Shown piece by piece: positions 19,369 through 26,746 of a stretch of 27,514 bases of DNA; position 1 is the stretch's first letter, and every line of letters starts with the position of its first letter. Source of the stretch: Chitinophaga pinensis (lineage in GTDB: Bacteria > Bacteroidota > Bacteroidia > Flavobacteriales_D > Crocinitomicaceae). The notes beneath the pieces are model-generated. The model searched no databases and was not told the origin of the DNA. It saw only the letters and a list, made by a program, of their open reading frames with translations. The DNA lies in assembly GCA_945870115.1 (NCBI GenBank), contig CAMBRH010000007.1, forward strand, positions 1-27,514. The letters are read 5' to 3'. The translations under genes were made by a program, and so were the position numbers.

Positions 19369-19401
19369 TTTGTATGCCATTGGATAATTTAGCCCAAATT
19401 G

Positions 19402-19457
19402 TGACAATTTTTTAATTTTTTGAGCGGATTTATGACGAATTGTCAGTTTATTGACAA
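19402..19457. promoter_or_regulatory. inverted TGACAATT/AATTGTCA pair with a third half-site
   Basis: TGACAATT (19402-19409) and AATTGTCA (19438-19445) form a perfect 8-bp inverted repeat with 28 bases between; TGACAA recurs at 19452-19457. The sites lie between divergent dnaK and the secreted-protein gene, upstream of the predicted dnaK -33 box. They could be regulator half-sites. No known regulator is assigned. Confidence 0.3.
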
Positions 19458-19497
19458 AAATTTGTTCATATCATTTATTATTTGTAAGTTTAAACCT

Positions 19498-20190
19498 ATG
19501 AAAAAACTGATATTAATACTTTTATTGACAAACTCATTTCATTTATTTTGTCAAAGATTTGAAACTATAAATTATGGTTCTTGGAATAATGAAAGTACCT
19601 GGAAAGATAATTTGATTCCACCCTATCAATTTTATGATTCAGTTTTAATAAAACATCCGATCATGTTTGATTCAGTAATTGTAAGTAATGCATTCTTTAA
19701 AATTGATTCATCTGGAGCGATTTGTGGACATCATAAAATCATTGTAAAAAGTGATTTCAAAATAAATGGTTTTTTTCAATGTGATTCTCTTGAAGTTGAT
19801 GGTGGAAATATCAATATTTTGGGACCTGGAGATTGTGTTTCAACTTTTCATACACATGTTTTAAATTTTGGATCATTTAGTTTAACTGGAGGAAGTTTAG
19901 CCGTAGGACCTTGGTTTGAATGTCGTTCAGCAAGTTATTTTTATCTCGAAAATTTTGAATTGAATAATGAATTAAATGCTTTCTATCCAAATCCAACTGC
20001 TGATTTTGTTTCAATTGATGAACACTACAATGATTCCGATTTTCAATTAATCAATGCTTTAGGAGAAATTATATTACAAGGGAAAATTGAATCAAAACTC
20101 GATTTATCACAACTTGAAAATGGGATTTATTTTCTTCAATTATCAAGTTATAATCAAATCAATTGGACAGAGAAAATAGTGAAAAACTAA
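19498..20190 (+). CDS. small secreted protein with type IX sorting domain
   Basis: I choose ATG at 19498, giving 230 residues. The longer frame opens with TTG at 19420 and would put 26 non-hydrophobic residues before the obvious signal peptide MKKLILILLLTNSFHLFCQ. The mature part starts with YGSWNNESTWKDNLIPP, reminiscent of the beta-strand repeats that open G8-like surface domains, then short beta strands with paired cysteines. From about residue 162 comes a Por-type C-terminal sorting domain: FYPNPTADFVSI, then DFQLINALGEIILQGKIE, LDLSQLENGIYFLQL and a final EKIVKN. That domain marks export by the type IX system, whose translocon SprA is encoded in this window, and attachment or release at the surface. 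Enzymatic function is unknown; at this size it is more likely structural. The next gene starts 4 bases after its stop, so the two form an operon. Confidence 0.85.
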   Translation: MKKLILILLLTNSFHLFCQRFETINYGSWNNESTWKDNLIPPYQFYDSVLIKHPIMFDSVIVSNAFFKIDSSGAICGHHKIIVKSDFKINGFFQCDSLEVDGGNINILGPGDCVSTFHTHVLNFGSFSLTGGSLAVGPWFECRSASYFYLENFELNNELNAFYPNPTADFVSIDEHYNDSDFQLINALGEIILQGKIESKLDLSQLENGIYFLQLSSYNQINWTEKIVKN

Positions 20191-20194
20191 AATT

Positions 20195-20902
20195 ATGATT
20201 AAAAAAATTGTTTTTATTTCATTACTCGCTTTGTTATTTACAAATTGTACCATTCAAAAACGAACACATCAAAAAGGTTATTTTGTTCAATGGAATCATA
20301 AAAATTATTCTAAAACAGAAGTTACAAATAAACTGACTTCTGAATTATTGGCAAAAAAGGAGGAAATCCAAGATACTTTATTGATATCAGAAAATAAATT
20401 ACCAGATAATACAGAAATAAGAGGTGAAGATAATACCATTTCACTAAATATTGATAAAGAAAATAGTCCTAAAGTTGGGGACGAAATTATTTTTCAAAAT
20501 TCAAATATCTTAGAAACCAAGTCAAGCTTTGAGGAACAAGATAATTTTAAGAAAAAACATTCAAATAAAAAAGAAAAAAAAGTCAAAGATGAAGGAATTC
20601 GTTTTCACAGTTCATTTATTTTTACATTATCCACTTTGTTACTTGGGTTAATTTTAGCAATTCATGGACTTTCAGCAAATTATATTCAAGTAACATTTCC
20701 CATTGGAATTTTGATACTTTTAGTTGGAATTGGTGCCTCTTTTATTAGTTTATCCAGATACATTGATTTTAGAATTAAAAGAAGAGAAAACCGACAAATA
20801 GATCCAAGTCTTGAAAAAAAATATAATATTTTTAAAGGATTCGAATATTTATTGGTTCTTTCATTTTTAGCATTAGTACTTTTAGCAAAGCAATTATTGT
20901 AA
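20195..20902 (+). CDS. lipoprotein with three C-terminal membrane segments, function unknown
   Basis: A 235-residue protein not assigned to a named family. The N-terminus MIKKIVFISLLALLFTNCTI has Cys18 in a plausible lipobox. Next comes QKRTHQKGYFVQWNHK, a short motif I recall at the N-terminus of many uncharacterised Flavobacteriales lipoproteins. Residues 40-135 are hydrophilic, probably disordered, and end in a Lys-rich patch (KKKHSNKKEKKVK). Three hydrophobic helices follow at about 139-159, 167-187 and 215-235. The mix of lipid anchor and helices suggests an inner-membrane protein with a periplasmic linker, since helical bundles are unusual in the outer membrane. It is coupled to the secreted protein gene (4-bp gap) and followed by a terminator. 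A role with that protein is inference. Confidence 0.75.
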   Translation: MIKKIVFISLLALLFTNCTIQKRTHQKGYFVQWNHKNYSKTEVTNKLTSELLAKKEEIQDTLLISENKLPDNTEIRGEDNTISLNIDKENSPKVGDEIIFQNSNILETKSSFEEQDNFKKKHSNKKEKKVKDEGIRFHSSFIFTLSTLLLGLILAIHGLSANYIQVTFPIGILILLVGIGASFISLSRYIDFRIKRRENRQIDPSLEKKYNIFKGFEYLLVLSFLALVLLAKQLL

Positions 20903-20904
20903 AC

Positions 20905-20945
20905 TAAAAAAGAGTAATCCTTTCGAACTACTCTTCTTTAATTTT
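20905..20945. terminator. bidirectional terminator between convergent genes
   Basis: AAGAGTA (20910-20916) pairs with TACTCTT (20929-20935). An A tract precedes the stem and a T-rich tail follows, so it can act for the lipoprotein gene (stop 20902) and the cold-shock-domain gene (stop 20973). Confidence 0.75.
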
Positions 20946-20972
20946 TATTCAAGCAAATTTATTACTTATAAT

Positions 20973-21527
20973 TTAATCTTCTTTTTCTTCTTCAGATGTT
21001 TCAGGATCTACATTTTCTGTTTCAGAAACCACCTCTTCTTCAGCAGTTTCAGCTACAACTTTAGCTTCTTTAGGAGCTTTGACTTCCTTTTTCACATCTA
21101 CAGCATTCCAACCTTTCATTCCTTTTTCAATTCTGAATGTTACAGTATCTCTTTCAGAAATTGCTTCTAAATGTCCATTAACATGGGAGAAATAACTTTC
21201 TTGATTGTCTCTGTCTTTGATAAAACCATAACCTTTTGAAGTATCAAAAAATGTAACTATTCCAATATGATTTGGATCTACAGCTTCTGAATCTTCTCTC
21301 GTTGGAATACCAATTTCGATGTTTGCAGCGATCACTTTTTTCTTTTTCAACGGATCTGGCGGAGTTGCTGATAAATTACCATTTTCATCTACGTATGCAA
21401 TCATATCATCAAATGAACTAGCTCCTTCTGCTTTACGTTCATCTTTTTTCTTTTGTTTTTCTTCACGTTTTTTAATTCGTAATTTTTCTTTTTCTTTTTT
21501 ATTGAAAGTTTCTTGGGATTTTGCCAT
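20973..21527 (-). CDS. cold-shock-domain protein with basic and acidic extensions
   Basis: A 184-residue protein carrying one cold shock domain at about 88-147. RNP1 is KGYGFI (98-103) and RNP2 is SYFSHV (111-116), so it should bind single-stranded nucleic acid. Typical Csp proteins are about 65-70 residues; here the domain is preceded by a Lys/Arg/Glu-rich helix-forming segment (residues 1-33) and a linker, and followed by a very acidic tail (about 150-184, ending EEEKED). Extended forms are common in Bacteroidota, where they are thought to be RNA chaperones or translation-associated factors; this specific role is not established from the sequence. The gene has its own promoter just after the glmS terminator and a leader of about 67 nt with a weak hairpin. 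Confidence 0.88.
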   Translation of the reverse strand: MAKSQETFNKKEKEKLRIKKREEKQKKKDERKAEGASSFDDMIAYVDENGNLSATPPDPLKKKKVIAANIEIGIPTREDSEAVDPNHIGIVTFFDTSKGYGFIKDRDNQESYFSHVNGHLEAISERDTVTFRIEKGMKGWNAVDVKKEVKAPKEAKVVAETAEEEVVSETENVDPETSEEEKED

Positions 21528-21562
21528 TTAAGCTCTTGGAAATTAATTAATAATGAAACAAA

Positions 21563-21584
21563 AAATTGATTCCATTATCAATTT
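21563..21584 (-). repeat. weak hairpin in the leader of the cold-shock-domain gene
   Basis: On the minus strand AAATTGAT and ATCAATTT pair (8 bp, loop AATGGA) and run into TTTTTTG. It has only one G-C pair, so it would be stable only at low temperature, and it sits between the predicted transcription start and the ATG. Confidence 0.3.
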
Positions 21585-21600
21585 ACTGCCTTTAAGTTTA

Positions 21601-21628
21601 CAAAGGTACGAAAAAAAAATGAATACAA
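21601..21628 (-). promoter_or_regulatory. promoter of the cold-shock-domain gene
   Basis: TACCTTTG (21608-21601 on the minus strand) is a perfect -7 element and the same octamer as in the maeB promoter. TTG at 21628-21626 is 17 bases upstream. The -33 TTG overlaps the U tract of the glmS terminator. Confidence 0.6.
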
Positions 21629-21657
21629 AAAAACGCCTCACTTTCGAAAGACGTTTT
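21627..21657 (-). terminator. intrinsic terminator of glmS
   Basis: On the minus strand AAAACGTCT (21657-21649) pairs with AGGCGTTTT (21638-21630), nine pairs including one G-U, then a run of U to 21627. It lies 24 bp past the glmS stop. Confidence 0.8.
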
Positions 21658-21680
21658 AAAATTTAATATTTATTTATTTT

Positions 21681-23525
21681 TTACTCCACCGTAACAGACT
21701 TCGCCAAATTTCTTGGTTGATCCACATTACAACCTCTAAAAACAGAAATGTGATATGATAATAATTGTAAAGGAATTGTTGCCAAAAGAGGAACAAGATT
21801 TTCATCTGTATCAGGAATTTCGATGATGTGATCAGCTAATTCTTTTACCTGCGTGTCACCTTCAGTTACAATACAAATTAATTTCCCTTTTCTGGCTTTT
21901 ACTTCTTGAATATTGCTTACAACTTTTTCGTAAGAAGTTCCTTTTGTAGCGATTACAAAAACCGGCATTTCTTCGTCAATCAAAGCAATTGGTCCGTGTT
22001 TCATTTCTGCTGCAGGATATCCTTCCGCATGAATGTAAGAAATTTCTTTTAGTTTTAACGCACCTTCTAAAGCTACAGGAAAAGAGCTATTTCTTCCTAA
22101 ATAAAGAGCATTTGTAGCATTTTGGTATATACTTGCAATTTCTTTAATTTTCGAATCACTTTCTAATATTTTTTTCACTTTATCAGGAATAGCTTCCAAA
22201 TCTGCTAGCATTGTATGATAAGATGATTCGCTAATTGTTCCTTTTTTATTAGCTAATGATAAAGCTAAAAGTGTTAAAATTGTAACTTGTGCAGTAAAAG
22301 CTTTTGTTGAAGCAACACCAATTTCTGGACCTGCATGCGTATAAGAACCAGCATCTGTAATTCTAGAAATGGAAGAACCTACAACGTTACAAATTCCTAA
22401 AATCGTTGCTCCTTTTGATTTTGCTAATTCTAAAGCGGCTAAGGTATCAGCGGTTTCTCCAGATTGAGATACGGCTATTACAATGTCATTTTCATTTATA
22501 ATTGGATTTCGATATCTAAATTCACTCGCATATTCAACTTCAACATTGATTCTTGCTAATCCCTCAATTAAATATTCTCCAACTTGACAAGCATGCCATG
22601 AAGTACCACAGGCAACAAAAATTAATCGATTTGCATTGATCATTTTTTGCTCATATTCTTTCAATCCTCCTAAAGCAACCCAGCCTTTTTCTGCATTTAA
22701 TCTTCCTCTAAAGCAATCGTGAATTGAACGAGGCTGTTCAAAAATTTCTTTTAACATGAAATGCTCAAAACCACCTTTTTCAAGTGCTTCTAATTTCATT
22801 TCTAACTGTTGAATATAAGGTGTTTTTTCTTGATTAGTAATACTTAAAATTCTTAATCCATCATGCAAATCAACAACAGCTATCTCTTCGTCATTTAAAT
22901 AAACAACTTGTTTTGTGTATTCAACTATTGGTGTTGCATCAGATGCTAAGAAAAATTCATTCTCTTCACCAATTCCAATAACTAATGGACTACTTTTTCG
23001 TGCAGCAATTAATTGATTTGGGTTGTTTTTTGAAATGACAACAATTGCATATGCTCCTGTAACATTTAAAAGCGCATGACGAACTGCTTCAACCAAATCT
23101 AATTTTTCAGTTTTGATGATGTCATCAATTAAATGAACTAAAACTTCCGTATCAGTCTCACTAACAAAATGATGTCCCCTATTTTTTAATTCCTGTCTCA
23201 GTGTATCGTAATTTTCGATAATGCCATTGTGAATTAAAGCCAAATCACCATCGTTACTGTAATGAGGATGTGAATTAATATCATTTGGTAATCCGTGAGT
23301 AGCCCAACGAGTGTGCCCGATTCCTGAATTTCCAGCAATGTTTTTACCAACAACAAATTCTTCCAAATTTGCAACCTTTCCTTGCTTCTTGTAAATATTT
23401 AGGTTTCCCTTGTCTAATAATGCAATTCCCGCACTATCATAACCTCTATATTCTAGTCTTTTTAATCCTTTAATAATTATTGGATAAGCTTCTCTTTTTC
23501 CAATATATGCAACAATTCCACACAT
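21681..23525 (-). CDS. glmS: glutamine-fructose-6-phosphate aminotransferase
   Basis: A 614-residue enzyme making glucosamine-6-phosphate from fructose-6-phosphate and glutamine, the first committed step to UDP-GlcNAc for peptidoglycan and lipopolysaccharide. The class II glutaminase domain (about 1-240) starts MCGIVAYIG; Cys2 becomes the N-terminal nucleophile after Met removal, and HTRWATHG and NSHPH are the expected active-site segments. Two SIS sugar-isomerase domains follow (about 285-425 and 455-600) with VSQSGETADT and LGRNSSFPVALEGALKLKE. The C-terminus DQPRNLAKSVTVE is the conserved sugar-site end. It is the last gene of the run with the glycogen-synthase-like and DUF4270 genes, 12 bp after the latter, and is closed by a terminator. 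There is no room for a glmS ribozyme upstream. Confidence 0.98.
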   Translation of the reverse strand: MCGIVAYIGKREAYPIIIKGLKRLEYRGYDSAGIALLDKGNLNIYKKQGKVANLEEFVVGKNIAGNSGIGHTRWATHGLPNDINSHPHYSNDGDLALIHNGIIENYDTLRQELKNRGHHFVSETDTEVLVHLIDDIIKTEKLDLVEAVRHALLNVTGAYAIVVISKNNPNQLIAARKSSPLVIGIGEENEFFLASDATPIVEYTKQVVYLNDEEIAVVDLHDGLRILSITNQEKTPYIQQLEMKLEALEKGGFEHFMLKEIFEQPRSIHDCFRGRLNAEKGWVALGGLKEYEQKMINANRLIFVACGTSWHACQVGEYLIEGLARINVEVEYASEFRYRNPIINENDIVIAVSQSGETADTLAALELAKSKGATILGICNVVGSSISRITDAGSYTHAGPEIGVASTKAFTAQVTILTLLALSLANKKGTISESSYHTMLADLEAIPDKVKKILESDSKIKEIASIYQNATNALYLGRNSSFPVALEGALKLKEISYIHAEGYPAAEMKHGPIALIDEEMPVFVIATKGTSYEKVVSNIQEVKARKGKLICIVTEGDTQVKELADHIIEIPDTDENLVPLLATIPLQLLSYHISVFRGCNVDQPRNLAKSVTVE

Positions 23526-23537
23526 AAGTTATTGAAT

Positions 23538-24821
23538 TTAATAGCTTGTATAAATAATGTATAATTTTGGTTTCTTCTTGTTTTGTGATTCAGCGCCGTT
23601 AAAGACAACTCTTTCAGCCGAAGTTAACATTTTAGCTGAGGATAAATAAACACCTAAATTCTCAATATTTCCATTCACAATTTGTTGTACATAATCTCTC
23701 AAGTCAATGGTATAATTTTTATTTACATCGCTATAGGTACCAAGTACATTTAAATTATATAGTTTATCATCCGTTGAACTAATTTTTGTTGAGGCAGTAA
23801 TAGTTGCGCATGGAAAATAAACATCAGAACTATAATAACTAACAGGTAATTCCAATTGGGCGTATTGAATAATCGAATTTTTAGGAATATCATCAATGGA
23901 AGTTAATTTAACAACTGCTCGTGATTTATTTGATTGTAAAAAAAAGGTTTCGTCTCCTAAATCTTGATTCAAAATAACAGATTCAACATTTGTTCCTGAA
24001 TTATCAACAGCTACATGATTGAAATCTGCACATTCAGAATTAATCAAGAAATCATATCTTTTAGAAACACCTGCTTGTCTATAATAAATCGTCATTTTTG
24101 ACAAAGGATCATTCAAATTGAAATAAAAAACACCACCTTTTCCTGTTGTTTGAGTACCATTATTTACTTTTACATTTAATCCTTTAAAATAAGCTAAAAA
24201 ATTCTCATTTGACGCAAAAGAAGTTGGATTTACACTAGCTTCAGTCATTAATATTCTTGCAATAACAGTATCAAGATAAAGCCTTAATTGACTTTCAACT
24301 TCATCTGACCCAATAAAAATTTTTGATGTTGGATTTGGTGTTAGAACTTCTTTGTTAGGATCCATCCAATTGTCATTTTTTACAGCTCTTGTTTGAAAAG
24401 AATAGTAGACAGAATCAAGTGAAAGAGCTTGATCTAATTCATACACCTCAAATTTTTGTGCCTCTAAACTTCCATAGTAATCCTTATATTCTAATCCCAA
24501 AACAAAAGAATCAATGGCAATTGTAGTTAAATCACCAAAATCAGGATTAAAACCTTCTAAGCGAAATTGGGTATAGAACTCTGACTCAAATTTTCCAAAT
24601 GTTGGGTCATTATATGAGCCTAAAATCGCTACTGACAAATTGCTAGAAATAATAGAATCCTCAACAATTGTATAAGTCTTTAAACTAAAAGTATCAACTG
24701 CATCTGAATTTAAAAAGGCGTTTGGGTTTAATCCATCTTTCCCAATAGTTGAAACTTCTTTTTTACAACTTGAAATTAAAAATAGTGCAAAACTAAAGGC
24801 AAATAAAATAAAATTTTTCAA
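23538..24821 (-). CDS. DUF4270-family lipoprotein
   Basis: A 427-residue protein with a lipoprotein signal, LISSC with Cys19 as lipid site, followed by KKEVSTIGKDGLNP. The block DTFSLKTYTIVEDSIISSNLSVAILGSYNDPTFGKFESEFYTQFRL is what I recognise as DUF4270, a Bacteroidota family of outer-membrane-associated lipoproteins without assigned function. The body is predicted all-beta, with later segments (IQYAQLELPVSYY, FNGAESQNKKKPKLYIIYT) resembling the jelly-roll pattern in which extracellular beta-sandwich modules end. It is placed between the glycogen-synthase-like gene (29 bp) and glmS (12 bp), an arrangement I recall as common in Flavobacteriia. A link to cell envelope or surface glycan is inference from location and glmS only. 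Confidence 0.85.
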   Translation of the reverse strand: MKNFILFAFSFALFLISSCKKEVSTIGKDGLNPNAFLNSDAVDTFSLKTYTIVEDSIISSNLSVAILGSYNDPTFGKFESEFYTQFRLEGFNPDFGDLTTIAIDSFVLGLEYKDYYGSLEAQKFEVYELDQALSLDSVYYSFQTRAVKNDNWMDPNKEVLTPNPTSKIFIGSDEVESQLRLYLDTVIARILMTEASVNPTSFASNENFLAYFKGLNVKVNNGTQTTGKGGVFYFNLNDPLSKMTIYYRQAGVSKRYDFLINSECADFNHVAVDNSGTNVESVILNQDLGDETFFLQSNKSRAVVKLTSIDDIPKNSIIQYAQLELPVSYYSSDVYFPCATITASTKISSTDDKLYNLNVLGTYSDVNKNYTIDLRDYVQQIVNGNIENLGVYLSSAKMLTSAERVVFNGAESQNKKKPKLYIIYTSY

Positions 24822-24850
24822 TGAATCCAGTAAAAATTAATAATTAAAAC

Positions 24851-25672
24851 TTAAACAAGAACTTCCTCTTCAATTACTTTATCAAAAAATTCTGATAATG
24901 TTTTAGTTTGTAATTCTTCAGCTACGAAATCTTGTTTCAAACATGTTGCTTCGTCATAAAGTGCCTGTGTAATTGGATTCAACGTTTCAGTTCCTAAAGC
25001 CAATGCATCAGTATATTTGAAAATTGTTTTCATCACATTTTCGTATGATGTATCCTGCATTTCAGTAATCAATTTTTTGTCAAAGCCGTCAAATTTAAGT
25101 TTTTCTGGGAAACGGTCATCCCAATTATTGTTAATTTCCTCATCATACAAGCTCAAAACAACTTTTGAATCTGAAAAATGTGGGTCTTTGTGATAAATTT
25201 TCTTGATATAAAGCGGCATTAATGAAGCCATCCAACCATGACAATAAATTACATCTGGTTTCCAGCCTAATTTTTTAACTGTTTCTAAAACGCCTCTACA
25301 AAAGAACATTGAACGTTCGTCATTGTCTTTGTAATAAACTCCCTCTTCGTCTGTTAAAATATTCTTTCTGTCGTAAAACTCCTCATTGTCAATAAAATAA
25401 ACTTGAAGTCTCGCTGCTGGTATCGAAGCAACTTTGATAATTAAGGGATGATCTTTGTCATCAATAATAATATTCATTCCTGACAAACGTATAACTTCAT
25501 GTAATTGATGTCTTCTTTCGTTGATACAAGCAAATTTTGGAGTGAACACACGAATGTCTCTTCCTGCTTCTTGAATGCTTTGTGGTAATCGTCTTGTGAA
25601 ATTTGAAATTTCAGATTTTTGTACAAAAGGTGCAATTTCTTGTGAAACAAAAAGAATCTTTTTTTTCTCCAT
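24851..25672 (-). CDS. glycogen/starch synthase-like protein, N-terminal domain only
   Basis: A 273-residue protein that resembles the N-terminal GT5 domain of glycogen synthase (ILFVSQEIAPFVQKSEISNF, then PDVIYCHGWMASLMPLYIK near residue 140). Full GlgA is about 470-490 residues; the nucleotide-sugar-binding C-terminal half is absent and the frame simply stops. The ADP-glucose motif KxGGL expected near residue 15-20 reads KSEIS at 19-23, so both glycines are lost. Glycogen synthesis by this protein is therefore unlikely despite the usual annotation as glgA. Short versions in this position are common in Flavobacteriia, so it is a conserved variant rather than a fresh truncation. It heads an operon with DUF4270 and glmS and is divergent from panC. 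The function is unknown; a sugar-sensing or partner role is only a possibility. Confidence 0.8.
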   Translation of the reverse strand: MEKKKILFVSQEIAPFVQKSEISNFTRRLPQSIQEAGRDIRVFTPKFACINERRHQLHEVIRLSGMNIIIDDKDHPLIIKVASIPAARLQVYFIDNEEFYDRKNILTDEEGVYYKDNDERSMFFCRGVLETVKKLGWKPDVIYCHGWMASLMPLYIKKIYHKDPHFSDSKVVLSLYDEEINNNWDDRFPEKLKFDGFDKKLITEMQDTSYENVMKTIFKYTDALALGTETLNPITQALYDEATCLKQDFVAEELQTKTLSEFFDKVIEEEVLV

Positions 25673-25712
25673 TGAAGCTTTAGATTGGTGTAATATTATT
25701 AATAATAAAGCA

Positions 25713-25743
25713 CAAAATTAAAAAAAAATAACGAATTTTCCAA
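25713..25743 (-). promoter_or_regulatory. promoter of the glycogen-synthase-like/DUF4270/glmS operon
   Basis: On the minus strand TTG (25743-25741), a 20-base spacer and TAATTTTG (25720-25713) fit the Bacteroidota consensus exactly. The leader to the ATG is about 34 nt. Confidence 0.65.
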
Positions 25744-25752
25744 AAAAGAATT

Positions 25753-25760
25753 TAGATTTG
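25753..25760 (+). promoter_or_regulatory. candidate -7 box of panC
   Basis: TAGATTTG is a perfect TAnnTTTG, 32 bp before the TTG start of panC. There is no TTG at -33. It lies ten bases from the -33 element of the divergent operon, so the two promoters are nearly back to back. Confidence 0.5.
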
Positions 25761-25792
25761 TCGGTTTTATCTATTTTTTAATATTCTGAAAA

Positions 25793-26632
25793 TTGATTAT
25801 TTTTTATAACACAGAGGAAATTGAAGCTTTTATTCTTGATTTAAAATCAAAGCATAAAACCATTGGATTTGTCCCAACGATGGGAGCTTTGCATGAAGGA
25901 CATGTCTCTTTAGTGAAGGAATCTAAGCTTGATTGTGATTTTACGATTGTGAGCATTTTTGTAAATCCGACACAATTTAATAACATTGCTGATTTTGAAA
26001 AGTATCCAATAAATACAGAATCTGACATAAAAATACTACAAGAAAACGGTTGCGATGTGCTTTTTCTTCCTACTAAAGAAGAAATTTATACGACAAATTA
26101 CGTTTTTCCAAACATTGATTTAGGTTTATTAGACGAAGTTTTAGAAGGCAAACATCGACCTGGTCATTTTAAAGGTGTTATTCAAGTTGTTTACCGATTT
26201 TTTGAAATTATACGTCCGACAAAAGCTTTTTTTGGATTAAAAGATTTTCAGCAATTGGCAGTTATTAAAAAAATGACTGATTTTTTCGACTTTGACATAG
26301 CAATCATTCCGTGTAAAACGATTAGAGAAAATGATGGATTAGCAATGAGCAGTCGAAATACGCGCTTAAGTCAAACGCAAAGAATTGAAGCGTTATTCAT
26401 TTATGAAAGTTTAATTTTGGCGAAAAATCTAGCTCCAAAATTAAGTCCAAAAGAATGCAAAAAAATTATTGAAGACGTCTATTTAGAATCAAGCCTAAAA
26501 CTGGAGTATTTTGAAATTATAAATCCGGAAAGTTTTGAAATTCTTACAAATAATTGGTGCGAAAATGCAGTTGCTTGTATTGTTGCTTATGTGGGTGAAG
26601 TAAGATTGATTGATAATATGGTTTTGAATTGA
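25793..26632 (+). CDS. panC: pantothenate synthetase (pantoate-beta-alanine ligase)
   Basis: A 279-residue enzyme that joins pantoate and beta-alanine with ATP, via a pantoyl-adenylate, to make pantothenate for CoA. The nucleotidyl-transferase motifs are present: PTMGALHEGH with His34 and His37, FVNPTQF at 57-62, GLKDFQQ at 148-154 and MSSRN at 185-189. The start is TTG: a stop lies two codons upstream, no ATG precedes the essential PTMG motif, and with TTG the distance to VPTMG (Val27) equals that of E. coli PanC. The length is normal. It is divergent from the glycogen-synthase-like operon. panD, often found near panC in this group, is not in the window. Confidence 0.96.
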   Translation: MIIFYNTEEIEAFILDLKSKHKTIGFVPTMGALHEGHVSLVKESKLDCDFTIVSIFVNPTQFNNIADFEKYPINTESDIKILQENGCDVLFLPTKEEIYTTNYVFPNIDLGLLDEVLEGKHRPGHFKGVIQVVYRFFEIIRPTKAFFGLKDFQQLAVIKKMTDFFDFDIAIIPCKTIRENDGLAMSSRNTRLSQTQRIEALFIYESLILAKNLAPKLSPKECKKIIEDVYLESSLKLEYFEIINPESFEILTNNWCENAVACIVAYVGEVRLIDNMVLN

Positions 26633-26698
26633 ATTTTTCTAAAAATAAAACTTTCTTTCAAACACTATTATCTAAGAAAATTAAAGTTAATTTCTAAT

Positions 26699-26733
26699 CT
26701 TTACTTTTCTTTTTCCGCAAAAGAAAAGTAAAG
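26699..26733. repeat. perfect 15-bp inverted repeat after panC
   Basis: CTTTACTTTTCTTTT (26699-26713) pairs perfectly with 26719-26733 around the loop TCCGC. No T tract follows on either strand, so it is not a standard intrinsic terminator, though it may still end or protect the panC transcript 67 bp downstream of the stop. One arm is pyrimidine-rich and the other purine-rich. Confidence 0.75.
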
Positions 26734-26746
26734 CAAAAGAAAACTC

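Noticed and set aside
19420..19497. N-terminal extension of the type IX cargo gene from a TTG start
   Set aside because: It would place 26 residues ahead of a classical signal peptide; the ATG at 19498 gives the normal arrangement.
19282..19497. CIRCE operator or sigma-54 promoter for dnaK
   Set aside because: No TTAGCACTC/GAGTGCTAA pair exists. A minus-strand TGGCAT-N5-TTGAC at about 19378-19363 resembles a -24/-12 site but lacks the required GC at -12.
23526..23537. glmS ribozyme upstream of glmS
   Set aside because: Only 12 bp separate glmS from the gene before it, and the ribozyme is known from Gram-positive lineages.
26641..26745. intrinsic terminator for panC at the 15-bp hairpin
   Set aside because: The stem is strong but an A-rich sequence, not a T tract, follows it on the plus strand, so it was recorded as a repeat.
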